Position numbers and translations under genes: made by a program. From Calditrichota bacterium (GTDB lineage Bacteria; Electryoneota; RPQS01), in assembly GCA_020637395.1 (NCBI GenBank), contig JACJWA010000001.1, forward strand, positions 62,001-126,000: a DNA stretch of 64,000 nucleotides. The letters run 5' to 3'. Within the stretch, counting starts at the first letter, position 1; each line of letters opens with the position of its first letter. This document shows, one piece after another, positions 42,380 through 51,042 of the stretch. The notes under the pieces were generated by a model that searched no databases, was not told the DNA's origin, and was given only the letters and a program-made list of their open reading frames with translations.

Positions 42380-44368
42380 ATGCTTGCACTACTCCTGTTG
42401 CTCCTGCCCTGCCTCGCTTGGGCACAACCTGACACGCTCTGGTCCCGAAACTTTCAGCTTGAAGGCCGTTGCTATCTCTACGATGTCACTCAGGCTTCCG
42501 AGGACATTGTCGTGGCGTGCGGCTATCGCGCGCCCACAGGTTCCAGCACGAACTGGGACTACCTGATGGCCGCGTATTCTCTCGACGGCGATTCGCTCTG
42601 GGCCAGAACCTATCTCGAAACTGAAACGGAAGAATCGCTCGAAGGCATCATAACGCTTGCCGAGGATACCGTCGTCGCGGTTGGATATGGCCAGGGCGGC
42701 TATGCCGTGTCTATGCTCGCTTTGAGAGCGTCCACCGGCGAACTGCTGTGGAATCGGTCCTATGCTCCGAGCGGAGGCGGGCGCACCAAAGCCCGCGACA
42801 TCGTGAAGCTCGCCGACGGACGTTTCGCCGTGGCAGGCTATCGCCTGCTTGGCACCAGTTCCGATGCGTGGATTCTGCTGTGCGAAGCCAACGGCGATAC
42901 CGTCTGGACACGCAACTTCGGCGGACAAGGCACCGACATCGCCAACGGCATCCTGCAATTGGAAAGTGGAAATCTTGTCGTCGGCGGAATCTCCCGCGCC
43001 TCCAATTTCTCCGATTGGGATCAATGGACGTTTGAAGTGGATCTGAACGGCAATCAAGTCGGAAATGGATTGACCTTCAACGGCGGAGACGATGACTTCT
43101 GCTATTCCGTCGCGCGCGATCCCTTGTCCAATTACTGGCTGATCGGCCGCAGCGGCACCGACGTGAACGGCATCGGAGTCGTGACGGTCCTGCCGCCCGA
43201 TGACGCACCATCCACGCTGATCTTTTCTTCCCCGGGATTCTCCGATCAGTTTCGCTCCGGCATTGCCTGGTTTGACGGCATGCTGTTCGTTGGAAGATCT
43301 GGAACCAGCGTGACGCGCAGCTCTTTCTACATGCGCGCCATCAATGATCAGCATGAGTCCATCTGGACCTGGCGCTTCGGCACTCTTGGAACAGACGGCG
43401 GCCTGAACAACATCGCCCAACTCTCAGACGGCGGTGCCATTGCCTGCGGCACCATGATCGCGCCTGAAGACACCACTTCCATTCGCGGCTACTTCCTGCG
43501 AGTTCTGCCTCCCGCCGGGGTGCAGGGAAGAGTGACCGGGCTTTCCGACGGTGAGCCTGTTCCCGGTGCGCGAGTCTTTGCCGCCGGACAAGACCGCTAT
43601 ACGATTACCGACATAGAGGGACGCTATCGGTTGGAGCTTGCTCCCGGGCAATATGACGTCGTGGTCACAGGTGCATGCATTGAATCCGACACCGCCTACG
43701 GCGTTACCATTGCCGAGAATGGCCTGAGCGATCACGACTTTACTCCCGGCCAAGCAGAACTTACGGACCTGCAATCTTCAATCAACGTCATTGCGCCCAA
43801 TCATGAATCCGGCTCGGCCACGCTGATACTCCAAAATAGCGGTACAGGTGCACTCTCGTTCTCGCTCGAGGCCGTTGGCGTTGCCCCTACCGGATCATGG
43901 ATGAGCGTTTCGCCAGCCGAAGGAGTCGTGCCCGTCGGCGAGGAAGCTGTGATTCAGGTGATTGTCGAGGCCGATACCACGGATGACGGCGTGTATGATT
44001 TCTTCGGACACGTCGTGGTGCACACCAATAGCTGCCCGGATACGGTTATCGCTGTTCCCGTTCTCGCGACGATCCTCGATACAGAAACTCCCGCAACGCT
44101 GCCGAACGAGTTTTCGCTGTCCCCTGCATTTCCGAATCCCTTCAACAGCTCGACCACTTTGACCCTCGCGCTGCCGCAGGAAACTACTCTGCGGCTGGAG
44201 GTGTTCAATGTTCAAGGACGTCTCGTCGAAACGCTGGCGGCTTCCCGCTATTCTGCCGGAAACCACACAATTAACATAGACTTGTCTGGTTCTGCCACAG
44301 GCGTCTATCTCCTCCGGGCCGAGGCTCTCGGCGCAGTTGTCACTCAAAAATTGCTCTATCTCCGTTAG
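42380..44368 (+). CDS. Secreted T9SS type A sorting domain protein, propeller-like paralogue 2
   Basis: 662 residues, start ATG 42380 with GAGG upstream; signal peptide MLALLLLLLPCLAWA, then QPDTLWSRNF, the same opening as its neighbours. Repeats with GDSLWARTYLE, ELLWNRSYAPSG, GDTVWTRNFGGQG and SIWTWRFGTLG fit a multi-blade propeller; a regulatory-like domain (VQGRVTGLSDGEPVPGARVFA), an Ig-like domain and the sorting domain (AFPNPFNSSTTLTLALPQ to LLYLR) follow. Tandem paralogue of 40317-42347 (32 bases apart). It is probably co-transcribed with the next genes. Confidence 0.88.
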   Translation: MLALLLLLLPCLAWAQPDTLWSRNFQLEGRCYLYDVTQASEDIVVACGYRAPTGSSTNWDYLMAAYSLDGDSLWARTYLETETEESLEGIITLAEDTVVAVGYGQGGYAVSMLALRASTGELLWNRSYAPSGGGRTKARDIVKLADGRFAVAGYRLLGTSSDAWILLCEANGDTVWTRNFGGQGTDIANGILQLESGNLVVGGISRASNFSDWDQWTFEVDLNGNQVGNGLTFNGGDDDFCYSVARDPLSNYWLIGRSGTDVNGIGVVTVLPPDDAPSTLIFSSPGFSDQFRSGIAWFDGMLFVGRSGTSVTRSSFYMRAINDQHESIWTWRFGTLGTDGGLNNIAQLSDGGAIACGTMIAPEDTTSIRGYFLRVLPPAGVQGRVTGLSDGEPVPGARVFAAGQDRYTITDIEGRYRLELAPGQYDVVVTGACIESDTAYGVTIAENGLSDHDFTPGQAELTDLQSSINVIAPNHESGSATLILQNSGTGALSFSLEAVGVAPTGSWMSVSPAEGVVPVGEEAVIQVIVEADTTDDGVYDFFGHVVVHTNSCPDTVIAVPVLATILDTETPATLPNEFSLSPAFPNPFNSSTTLTLALPQETTLRLEVFNVQGRLVETLAASRYSAGNHTINIDLSGSATGVYLLRAEALGAVVTQKLLYLR

Positions 44369-44456
44369 CTTTCGCTGGAATCTGCCGGACCGGGTTGGGT
44401 CCCGCCGGGTCTCAAGACTTCTTCTTTGCACTGCAATCACCCCCTTAGGAGCTGCT

Positions 44457-46442
44457 ATGAAGTCATCGAGTATTCTGATTCTGAGTTTGTTCTTTGTTAC
44501 CACTGCGTTCGCGGAGCTCGACACGTTGTGGACCCAAACTCTCCCCTTGGATCCAGCGGCTTCGGTCGTCGGTGCCGCGGTCGTCTTGCAAGACGGCAAA
44601 ACCATGGCCGCCTCGCCGATTTCGTCCGGCGGAGCCATTCAACTGTTCCGCGTCTCAGCAGTGGGCGAAGTGGAATGGTCCGGGCAGATTTTCGTTCCTT
44701 CATCCTATGTCGTAACCACGGGACTTGTGCAGATGGACGAGGGCCATCTCATTATGTCCTTGGTATATTACGACGATCAGGACTCCGCAAATGTTTTCGC
44801 GCTGGTCGGACTGACCACTGCGGGGGATGCACTTTGGATACAAACCTATTCCTTCGGCGCCTTCTTTTGGGAGTCTGGAGTCGCCAAGCTCTCGGACAAC
44901 ACCGTGGCTGTTTACACGACGCTTTTTGATTCGCAAGGAAGCGGACGCGCAACGCTGCTCAAGTTCGACAGCGCGGGCGATACGCTATGGACACGCAACG
45001 TGCTGCCGAACGGAGCGTCGGGCTCGTTTGGGACCGCAATCTGCGAACTCGCTGGCGGTGATCTTGTGCTGGGCGGATACTACGAATCACCTTCCTTCAA
45101 CTACGAAGGTTTCGTCATCCGCGCCACGCCGCTCGGCGTTCCTATTTGGACCAACACTTACTCTGGGCAGGATTTCGGCCTGGCAATCTCCTGTCTGGAT
45201 CGGGATAGTCAGGACAACATCGTCGCAGGCGGATCCAACGGCAGCCCGTTCTGGTTCGCAACACCGTGGGGAGTGGGAATCACCGCCGACGGAGCTCCGC
45301 GTTGGACTCTGAACCCTACCGAAGGCATGAGCTTCACCGTCGCAGGCATTCGCCAATCATTCGACGGCGGGGCCGTGTTGGTAGGCTCCAGCGAGTCCGA
45401 CTTCGGCCAGATCAACGGGGTGATGATCTCAGTGCAAAATGACGGTGAAATCAACAATACCTACATTGTCCCGTCGCTCTATAGCAGCATCGAGGGGTTG
45501 CATAACAGCGGGACACTCGGTGCCGTGGCCTTTGGCGGACTCTATTCGGAAGACAATGTCTTTTCCGGTTTGTTGATACGCTTCGGCTCCGGAACGTCCG
45601 TCAATGGCTTTGTCCGTGACCAGGCTACAAACGCTCCGCTGCGCAACGCGCGCGTCGAATTCCTCGAAACCGGCGCCTATGCATTGACGGACCAACAGGG
45701 AATCTACTTCCTTGGCGTGAATCAGACTACCGGCACGCTGCGCGTCACGCATCCCTGCGCGTCCACGACGCAACTGGACGTGGTCCTGAATGAAGGCGAA
45801 GAAAATACGCGAAACTTCGCGTTGACCAAGCCGGACTATTTTAACGGAATCTCCAGCATCAACTCTGTTGCAACGTTTGGAATTCCCGAGCGCGACACGC
45901 TAAGACTCGTGAATAGCGGCACGGGCGACCTGTACTTCAGGGTGACCATCGAAGAACAGGAACCTGCCTACGGCTGGCTGTTAGTCGAACCCGCGCAAGG
46001 CACCATAGCTCCCGGCACCACCGGCGAAGTGGTCGTCACGGTGCTGGCTGATGGGTCGCGCCCCGAGTCGGAGTTCTTCGGTGAAGTGGTGATTCATCAC
46101 AATGACTGCACCGATTCGCTGGACGAAGTTGGCATCTACACGCTGGCTCTGGACAGCCCCGAGCCGCCTGCGGTAGTCACGGAATTCACGGTAGATCCGG
46201 TCTATCCGAATCCGTTTAACAACACCGCGCGCGTGGCGTTTGAGTTGCCTCGACAAGCCAACGTGGACGCGAGGCTCTACACCATTGAAGGCCGTGAAGC
46301 GCTCGTGCTGGCCTCAAGCTCCTTCGGAGCAGGGCGGCATGAGTTGATCATCGAAGGCAACTCGCTCGCGACCGGGCTATATCTCTTGCGGCTTTCCGCC
46401 GCGTCATCTGTCTCAACTCAGAAACTGATTCTGCTGAAGTAA
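44457..46442 (+). CDS. Secreted T9SS type A sorting domain protein, propeller-like paralogue 3
   Basis: 661 residues. Start chosen at ATG 44457 (AGGAG at 44447-44451 and signal peptide MKSSSILILSLFFVTTAFA); an upstream frame overlapping the previous gene is rejected. Mature start ELDTLWTQTLPLD repeats the family opening. Blades include GDTLWTRNVLPNG and VPIWTNTYSGQDFG; then VNGFVRDQATNAPLRNARVEFLE (carboxypeptidase-regulatory-like), an Ig-like domain and the sorting domain (VYPNPFNNTARVAFELPR to LILLK). With the two genes upstream it forms a tandem family. The lipoprotein gene starts two bases after its stop. Confidence 0.88.
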   Translation: MKSSSILILSLFFVTTAFAELDTLWTQTLPLDPAASVVGAAVVLQDGKTMAASPISSGGAIQLFRVSAVGEVEWSGQIFVPSSYVVTTGLVQMDEGHLIMSLVYYDDQDSANVFALVGLTTAGDALWIQTYSFGAFFWESGVAKLSDNTVAVYTTLFDSQGSGRATLLKFDSAGDTLWTRNVLPNGASGSFGTAICELAGGDLVLGGYYESPSFNYEGFVIRATPLGVPIWTNTYSGQDFGLAISCLDRDSQDNIVAGGSNGSPFWFATPWGVGITADGAPRWTLNPTEGMSFTVAGIRQSFDGGAVLVGSSESDFGQINGVMISVQNDGEINNTYIVPSLYSSIEGLHNSGTLGAVAFGGLYSEDNVFSGLLIRFGSGTSVNGFVRDQATNAPLRNARVEFLETGAYALTDQQGIYFLGVNQTTGTLRVTHPCASTTQLDVVLNEGEENTRNFALTKPDYFNGISSINSVATFGIPERDTLRLVNSGTGDLYFRVTIEEQEPAYGWLLVEPAQGTIAPGTTGEVVVTVLADGSRPESEFFGEVVIHHNDCTDSLDEVGIYTLALDSPEPPAVVTEFTVDPVYPNPFNNTARVAFELPRQANVDARLYTIEGREALVLASSSFGAGRHELIIEGNSLATGLYLLRLSAASSVSTQKLILLK

Positions 46443-46443
46443 T

Positions 46444-47184
46444 TTGCGTTCCGCACCTCTTGCCTTGCTCGTCCTCGCCGTTCTCTTGCTCAGTGCAGGC
46501 TGCGGCGAGATGCCCCAGCGCAAAGCTCTGCGCGGCGGCACCGGCTTCTTTCCGCTGCTCGAAGATCGCGCGCTGCGCTATCGTCAGAGCGGGGAAGAAG
46601 GAACACTCGACTACACACTCACACTGCACTATATCGGCGGAAGACAGTGGAAAGTCTTTGTGGTCAAAGGGGAAGACATCCCTTACGGCGGTATCGAGTT
46701 CCAATCCGACGGACGATACGTCGAAGCGGTCACCAGCCGCTCCATGACCTCGCTCGACTCCCGCTCGAAACTCGGCGAGTTCAGTCAGGTGTGGCTTGAT
46801 GACAGCGCCGCCGTGGACAGCAGTTGGCAGGACCTGAGCACCGGCACGGAAACTTTGGTCGCGGGATTTGAAACCGTCACCGTGCCCGCCGGAACCTATG
46901 AAGACTGTCTCGTCACGGCAACCACTCCGCTGCCCCAGCTTGCCGATTCCGTCGAAGCACGATTCCGCCGTGATGAGATGAACGAAGAAACCTATTTGCT
47001 CGAACGCGAGTATGCCCGCTGGCAGACCGTGCGCTGGTTCGCGTTCGGCGTTGGTTTAGTTAAAGAACAACTCGGCCCTCCGGGACAACCGCGAATAACT
47101 CGCGAACTGGTGGCCATTGAAAATGAAGGCTTCGGCTCAGCCGACAGTTCGAACACCGAGATCAACCACCTGCAAAACCAATGA
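46444..47184 (+). CDS. Lipoprotein of unknown function
   Basis: 246 residues starting with TTG 46444, one base after the T9SS stop. Signal and lipobox: ALLVLAVLLLSAGCGEM, acylation at Cys19. The mature part is a single beta-rich domain (FFPLLEDRALRYRQSGEEGT, WKVFVVKGEDIPYGGIEF, LVAGFETVTVPAGTYEDCLV) which looks like the lipoproteins often found near T9SS proteins, but I know no named family. The end overlaps the TlpA-like gene by 4 bases (ATGA), so it is translationally coupled to it. Confidence 0.82.
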   Translation: MRSAPLALLVLAVLLLSAGCGEMPQRKALRGGTGFFPLLEDRALRYRQSGEEGTLDYTLTLHYIGGRQWKVFVVKGEDIPYGGIEFQSDGRYVEAVTSRSMTSLDSRSKLGEFSQVWLDDSAAVDSSWQDLSTGTETLVAGFETVTVPAGTYEDCLVTATTPLPQLADSVEARFRRDEMNEETYLLEREYARWQTVRWFAFGVGLVKEQLGPPGQPRITRELVAIENEGFGSADSSNTEINHLQNQ

Positions 47185-48659
47185 GACTGCTTCCTCTTCT
47201 GCTTTTGTTCGCGCTGCTAAATTCCGCGCAAGCCGCCGACGTCAAGCTCGCGAAATATTCTGCATCCCGCGCCGAATCCCAACTGACCGAGCAACTGGAG
47301 TCAGCGGACACCTACGTGAAGCGGATGGATGTGGCTCGCGAGTTTCAGAAAAACTATCCTGTGGATGCCGGTGTGCAGCTCCGTGTCGCGGACCTCTTGT
47401 CGCTCGATGATCCGCAAGAGGTTGTGGACTACTACACTAAGCGCGCCGAAGAGAATCCCAAGTCCGAACTCGATCTCTACCTCGCCGGCCGCTACTCGCC
47501 CGACTTGTCCGCAAGACAGAGCCTTGTCGCCAAAATCCTGACCGTGAACGCGAACAGCTACTGGGGAAATCTGCTGCAAGCCACCGCGTATCCCGCGGAC
47601 CAAGATCAGGATTTCTCCAAGGCGGAGGCCGCACTGCTTCGGGCAATCAATGCGGACAATAGTCTGCCCTATGCGCCGTCGCTGCTGGGTGAGCTCTGGG
47701 CACGATCCGGAAAGTCACAGCAAGCCGAACAGCTCTTCAAGGAAATGGAACGGCAGGTCCCCGGCAACTTCGAAGTCGTGCATCGCCGCATGATGCTCTT
47801 TCCGGGTGAGTTCAAAACGCATCTGAAAATTCTCGATGACTATCTGGCGAGCTACTCCGACGAGGCCGTGGCCTGGGATGTGCGCGCGCGCGTCTGCCGC
47901 GAACTCGGAGATTGGGACGGATATGTGAAGTCAATGCAAAAGGCCGTTGCCATCACACCCGATCCCGTCAATCATTACAATCTCGCCTGCGGCTTTTCGC
48001 TGTCCGCCGGTCCCGATTCCGCCTACTCGCATCTCTTTGAAGCCGCCAAGCTGGGCATGAGCGATGTTGAGCAATACACTCAGGACGAGGACCTGATTCC
48101 CCTGCGCGAGGATTCCCGCTGGCCGAAACTTCTCGCTGCGGTCGAAGCAGGTCACGCCGAGCAGCTCCGCGAGGCCGCCGCGCTTCAAAGGCGTGAACTT
48201 TCGACGGAGCAAAAACAGAAAGCCGTCGAAGAACGGCTCGACATCGCCGCTCCTGACTTCACGCTCGAAAAAATGGGCGGCGGCACCGTCAAACTCTCCG
48301 AACTGCGCGGCAAAGTCGTCGTCATTGATTTCTGGGCCACGTGGTGCGGACCGTGCAAAATGACCATGCCCCTGCTTGACAAATTCCATCAGGATAACAA
48401 CGGCAATGGCGTCGAAGTCTATGGCATCAATGTCTGGGAACGCGGCGGCACCGACAAAGTCGAACCGTTTATCAAGAACGCGGGCTACACGTTTCCGATT
48501 CTTTTCGGTACGAGCGAGCTGGCCGAAGCCTACGGCGTGCGTGGAATTCCCACGATGTTTGTCATCGGCAAAGACGGCAAGATTGCGCATCGCCATGTCG
48601 GATACAATCCACAAATCGTGCAGATGCTCACGGCTCAAACCGCTGAACTGCTGAAGTGA
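47181..48659 (+). CDS. Exported TPR/TlpA-type thioredoxin-like protein
   Basis: 492 residues. Signal peptide MRLLPLLLLFALLNSAQA. The first two thirds are helical repeats of TPR kind (LTEQLESADTYVKRMDVAREFQK, LPYAPSLLGELWARSGKSQQAEQLFKEMERQVPG, AVAWDVRARVCRELGDWDGYVKSMQKAVAI). The last 140 residues are a redoxin domain: APDFTLEKMGGGTVKLSELRGKVVVIDFWATWCGPCKMT with active-site WCGPC, and cis-Pro region RGIPTMFVIGKDG. It should reduce disulfides outside the cytoplasm, in the manner of TlpA/ResA. It overlaps the lipoprotein gene upstream and the AlkD-like gene downstream, each by 4 bases. Confidence 0.93.
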   Translation: MRLLPLLLLFALLNSAQAADVKLAKYSASRAESQLTEQLESADTYVKRMDVAREFQKNYPVDAGVQLRVADLLSLDDPQEVVDYYTKRAEENPKSELDLYLAGRYSPDLSARQSLVAKILTVNANSYWGNLLQATAYPADQDQDFSKAEAALLRAINADNSLPYAPSLLGELWARSGKSQQAEQLFKEMERQVPGNFEVVHRRMMLFPGEFKTHLKILDDYLASYSDEAVAWDVRARVCRELGDWDGYVKSMQKAVAITPDPVNHYNLACGFSLSAGPDSAYSHLFEAAKLGMSDVEQYTQDEDLIPLREDSRWPKLLAAVEAGHAEQLREAAALQRRELSTEQKQKAVEERLDIAAPDFTLEKMGGGTVKLSELRGKVVVIDFWATWCGPCKMTMPLLDKFHQDNNGNGVEVYGINVWERGGTDKVEPFIKNAGYTFPILFGTSELAEAYGVRGIPTMFVIGKDGKIAHRHVGYNPQIVQMLTAQTAELLK

Positions 48660-49360
48660 CGTCCGCCGGTTTTTCGCGCGAAGCTATCAAACAACTCCGC
48701 GCGGTCGAACTGCGCAACCGGCCTCCTGAAGGCTATCTTGGCACCGAGAAGTATGAGCTGCTCGGTGTGTACAAGAAGGATCTCGATCATATTGCGCGCG
48801 GCCTTGCTGTGGAGCTTCCGGAAGACTGGGTGGATGCGCTGAATACTCTGCGCGCCGCGACTATCTTTGAAGCAAAGTCTCTGGCCGTGGAGCTTGCCGT
48901 TCGCAAGCGCAAGAGCTTCGAGAAGAGACATTGGTCCGACTTCAGCAAGTGGCTGGACGATTGCGAAGGCTGGGCGCTCGTGGATGGACTTTGCTGTGAC
49001 CTGCTTTCCGTGTTTCTGGTGCGCTGGCCCGATCTTGCCGAAAAGACAGACTCGTGGCAGCGTTCCAAAAATCTCTGGAAACGTCGCGCCGCGATCGTGG
49101 TGCTGGTCCGGCCCATTCGCGACGGACACTTTGCGGACGAGTTGTTTGCCCGCATGGCACATCTTGCCGCCGACCACGATCCCATGATCCACAAAGCGGT
49201 CTCGTGGGGGCTGCGCTCGGCAATTTCCACGCATCGTGGGCATGTGGAGGAATTTTTGCACGATCATGAATCTGTTCTGAAACCTGTAGTCCTGCGTGAA
49301 GTTCGCAGTAAACTCACGACTGGACTCAAAACTGCCAAGAAAAAGAATTCGTTGAAATAA
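48656..49360 (+). CDS. DNA alkylation repair protein (AlkD-like HEAT repeat glycosylase)
   Basis: 234 residues from GTG 48656, overlapping the TlpA-like stop (GTGA). Seen: YLGTEKYELLGVYKKDLDHIA, WVDALNTLRAATIFEAKSLAVELA, DFSKWLDDCEGWALVDGLC, SWQRSKNLWKRRAAIVVLV and MIHKAVSWGLRSAI: the helical repeats and the W-K-R-R-A segment of the DNA alkylation repair (AlkC/AlkD) family. AlkD excises 3- and 7-methylated bases by trapping the backbone rather than flipping the base. Catalytic aspartate appears in the DCEGWALVDGLCCD region (W-x-x-x-D). It sits in an operon of exported proteins, which is unexpected for a DNA repair gene. Confidence 0.9.
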   Translation: MTSAGFSREAIKQLRAVELRNRPPEGYLGTEKYELLGVYKKDLDHIARGLAVELPEDWVDALNTLRAATIFEAKSLAVELAVRKRKSFEKRHWSDFSKWLDDCEGWALVDGLCCDLLSVFLVRWPDLAEKTDSWQRSKNLWKRRAAIVVLVRPIRDGHFADELFARMAHLAADHDPMIHKAVSWGLRSAISTHRGHVEEFLHDHESVLKPVVLREVRSKLTTGLKTAKKKNSLK

Positions 49361-49373
49361 CCCAAGCCATCGC

Positions 49374-49916
49374 ATGAAACGACTGACATCACTCTGTTTG
49401 CTTTGCCTCGCGCTGACGGCCCTGGCCGACATGCCGCAGCACCAGAACATCTTTAAGGCCGCCGAAGAAGGAGACCTCGAAGCCGTCAAATGGTATCTGG
49501 CCAACGGCTCGCACGTCAATGACATCGGTGACTTCGGGTATACTCCGCTGCATCTGGCCGCGTGGCATGGACATGATGATGTGGTCGCCTACTTGCTTGA
49601 TCAGGGTGCGGACTATCTCGCGGTCAATGACGACGGATTTTCTCCTTTGCACAATGCCGGCATGGGCGGGGACAGTCTGACCGTTCGCCTGCTCACCAAT
49701 CGCGGCGCGGCGCTCTATGCGCGCGACAACAACCTGATGACTCCGCTCCATCTCGCCGCACTCAAGAACAATTTCGAATCCGCAAAGGGACTGATTGCCG
49801 CCGGTGCTGACGTTAACGACATGACCGACACCAAGTGGACTCCCACCCGCGTCGCGCAATATCGCAAGCACTACGAGTTCGCCGAATTCCTGAAAGCCCA
49901 CGGCGCAAGAGAGTAA
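49374..49916 (+). CDS. Exported ankyrin-repeat protein
   Basis: 180 residues. Signal peptide MKRLTSLCLLCLALTALAD. Four or five ankyrin repeats: NIFKAAEEGDLEAVKWYLANGSHVNDI, GYTPLHLAAWHGHDDVVAYLLDQGADY, GFSPLHNAGMGGDSLTVRLLTNRGAAL, LMTPLHLAALKNNFESAKGLIAAGADV, and a last partial one. Ankyrin repeats bind proteins; a periplasmic or exported form is less usual. It starts 13 bases after the AlkD-like stop and ends just before two REP-like elements. Confidence 0.92.
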   Translation: MKRLTSLCLLCLALTALADMPQHQNIFKAAEEGDLEAVKWYLANGSHVNDIGDFGYTPLHLAAWHGHDDVVAYLLDQGADYLAVNDDGFSPLHNAGMGGDSLTVRLLTNRGAALYARDNNLMTPLHLAALKNNFESAKGLIAAGADVNDMTDTKWTPTRVAQYRKHYEFAEFLKAHGARE

Positions 49917-49933
49917 CTCTACTCTCTGCCGCC

Positions 49934-49966
49934 CCCGAGCAGGGTCTCTATACCCTGCCGGAATCA
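49934..49966. repeat. REP-like palindromic element
   Basis: CCCGAGCAGGGTCTCTATAC then CCTGCCGGAATCAC. The left arm GCAGGGT pairs with ACCCTGC; same flanks as the copies at 14555 and 53776 (opposite strand there). It sits downstream of the ankyrin gene. Confidence 0.88.
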
Positions 49967-49975
49967 CAACTTTTG

Positions 49976-50032
49976 CCGAGCGGGGATTTAGCGAAGTGCT
50001 TGTCAAGCACGCAGCGGTTCCCCGCCGGAATC
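49976..50032. repeat. REP-like element with an enlarged, different core
   Basis: It has the same ends as the other copies, CCGAGCGGGGA on the left and TCCCCGCCGGAATC on the right, but the core between them is 30 bases longer and contains its own hairpin, GTGCTTGTCAAGCAC. So the ends are conserved while the interior is exchanged. It lies 9 bases from the copy at 49934 and within the leader of the dehydrogenase gene that starts at 50062. Confidence 0.75.
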
Positions 50033-50061
50033 TGTTTCCATTCGGAACCACCTCCCCTCAC

Positions 50062-50931
50062 ATGCCAATTTTCAACTCCGTGGCCGTGCTCGGCGCGGGC
50101 ACCATGGGCACCGGTATCGCCCAGATTTGTGCTCAGGCCGGAAGCACGGTCTATCTGTTTGACGCTTTCCCCGACGCTCTGAAACGCGCACCGCAGCGCA
50201 TCGAAAAAGATCTGAGTCGCGCGGTCGAGCTCGGCAAACTCGCCAAAGAGGACGTCAAAAACACTCTGGCGCGCATTCACACGGTCAACCTGCTCGAAGA
50301 CTGCAAAGACCTCGATCTCGTTGTCGAGGCGGTGTCGGAGTCACTCGATTTGAAAGTGGATCTCTTCTCGCAGCTCGACGATCATGTCAGCGGCGAGTGC
50401 GTGCTGGCCACAAACACCAGCTCGCTTTCGGTCACGCAGATTGCCGCGCGCACCAAGCTTCCGCATCGCGTTTGCGGCATGCACTTCTTCAATCCTCCCG
50501 CGCGCATGAAGCTCGTGGAAGTCGTGGCGGCGCATCAAACCGATAAGTCCGTCGTGGAGCGCGTCGCGGGCTACGCTATCGAACTGAAAAAAACGCCCGT
50601 CGTGACCAAAGACACGCCGGGCTTTATTGTGAATCGTGTTGCGCGGCCGTTCTATGGCGAAGCGCTGCGTTGCGTAGGCGAAGGACTTGCCGATCATGTG
50701 ACCGTGGACCGCATTCTGCGCGATGGCGGCGGCTTCAAAATGGGGCCCTTCCAACTCATGGACTTGATCGGCATTGACATCAACTTTGCCGCAACAAGCA
50801 GCGTCTGGGAAGCCTACTTCCAGGATCCGCGCTATCGCCCGCATCCCATTCAAAAGCAAATGGTGGATGCAGGTTTCCTCGGCCAAAAATCCGGCCGCGG
50901 CTTCTATGACTACTCGGGAGACAAAGGATGA
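50062..50931 (+). CDS. 3-hydroxyacyl-CoA (3-hydroxybutyryl-CoA) dehydrogenase
   Basis: 289 residues from ATG 50062; a longer in-frame GTG start at 49996 runs through the REP-like element and is rejected. NAD-binding motif VAVLGAGTMGTGIAQICAQAG at the N-terminus, catalytic HFFNPPARMKLVEVV (His about 140), KDTPGFIVNRV and the 3HCDH C-terminal domain ending LGQKSGRGFYDYSGDKG. It oxidises 3-hydroxyacyl-CoA with NAD+ in fatty acid degradation or, reversed, butyryl-CoA synthesis. Length fits the 3-hydroxybutyryl-CoA dehydrogenase (PaaH/Hbd) type. No thiolase or enoyl-CoA hydratase gene is in the window. Confidence 0.95.
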   Translation: MPIFNSVAVLGAGTMGTGIAQICAQAGSTVYLFDAFPDALKRAPQRIEKDLSRAVELGKLAKEDVKNTLARIHTVNLLEDCKDLDLVVEAVSESLDLKVDLFSQLDDHVSGECVLATNTSSLSVTQIAARTKLPHRVCGMHFFNPPARMKLVEVVAAHQTDKSVVERVAGYAIELKKTPVVTKDTPGFIVNRVARPFYGEALRCVGEGLADHVTVDRILRDGGGFKMGPFQLMDLIGIDINFAATSSVWEAYFQDPRYRPHPIQKQMVDAGFLGQKSGRGFYDYSGDKG

Positions 50932-50932
50932 A

Positions 50933-51038
50933 GGATAAGGGATAAGGGATAAACTCTTTTTCTGGAGTTCTTACCTCTCACCTCTCACCTCATACCTCTC
51001 CTTTTTCATATTTCAAACTTCATATTTCATATTTCCCC
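50933..51038. repeat. Short low-complexity spacer with stacked small repeats
   Basis: Three unrelated simple repeats follow one another: GGATAAGGGATAAGGGATAA, then CCTCTCACCTCTCACCTCAT, then CATATTTCAAACTTCATATTTCATATTT. The last is echoed on the other strand in the spacer at 27412-27436 (GTATGAAATATGAAATC). The function is unknown; slippage or a promoter-poor linker are possible. Confidence 0.6.
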
Positions 51039-51042
51039 ATAA

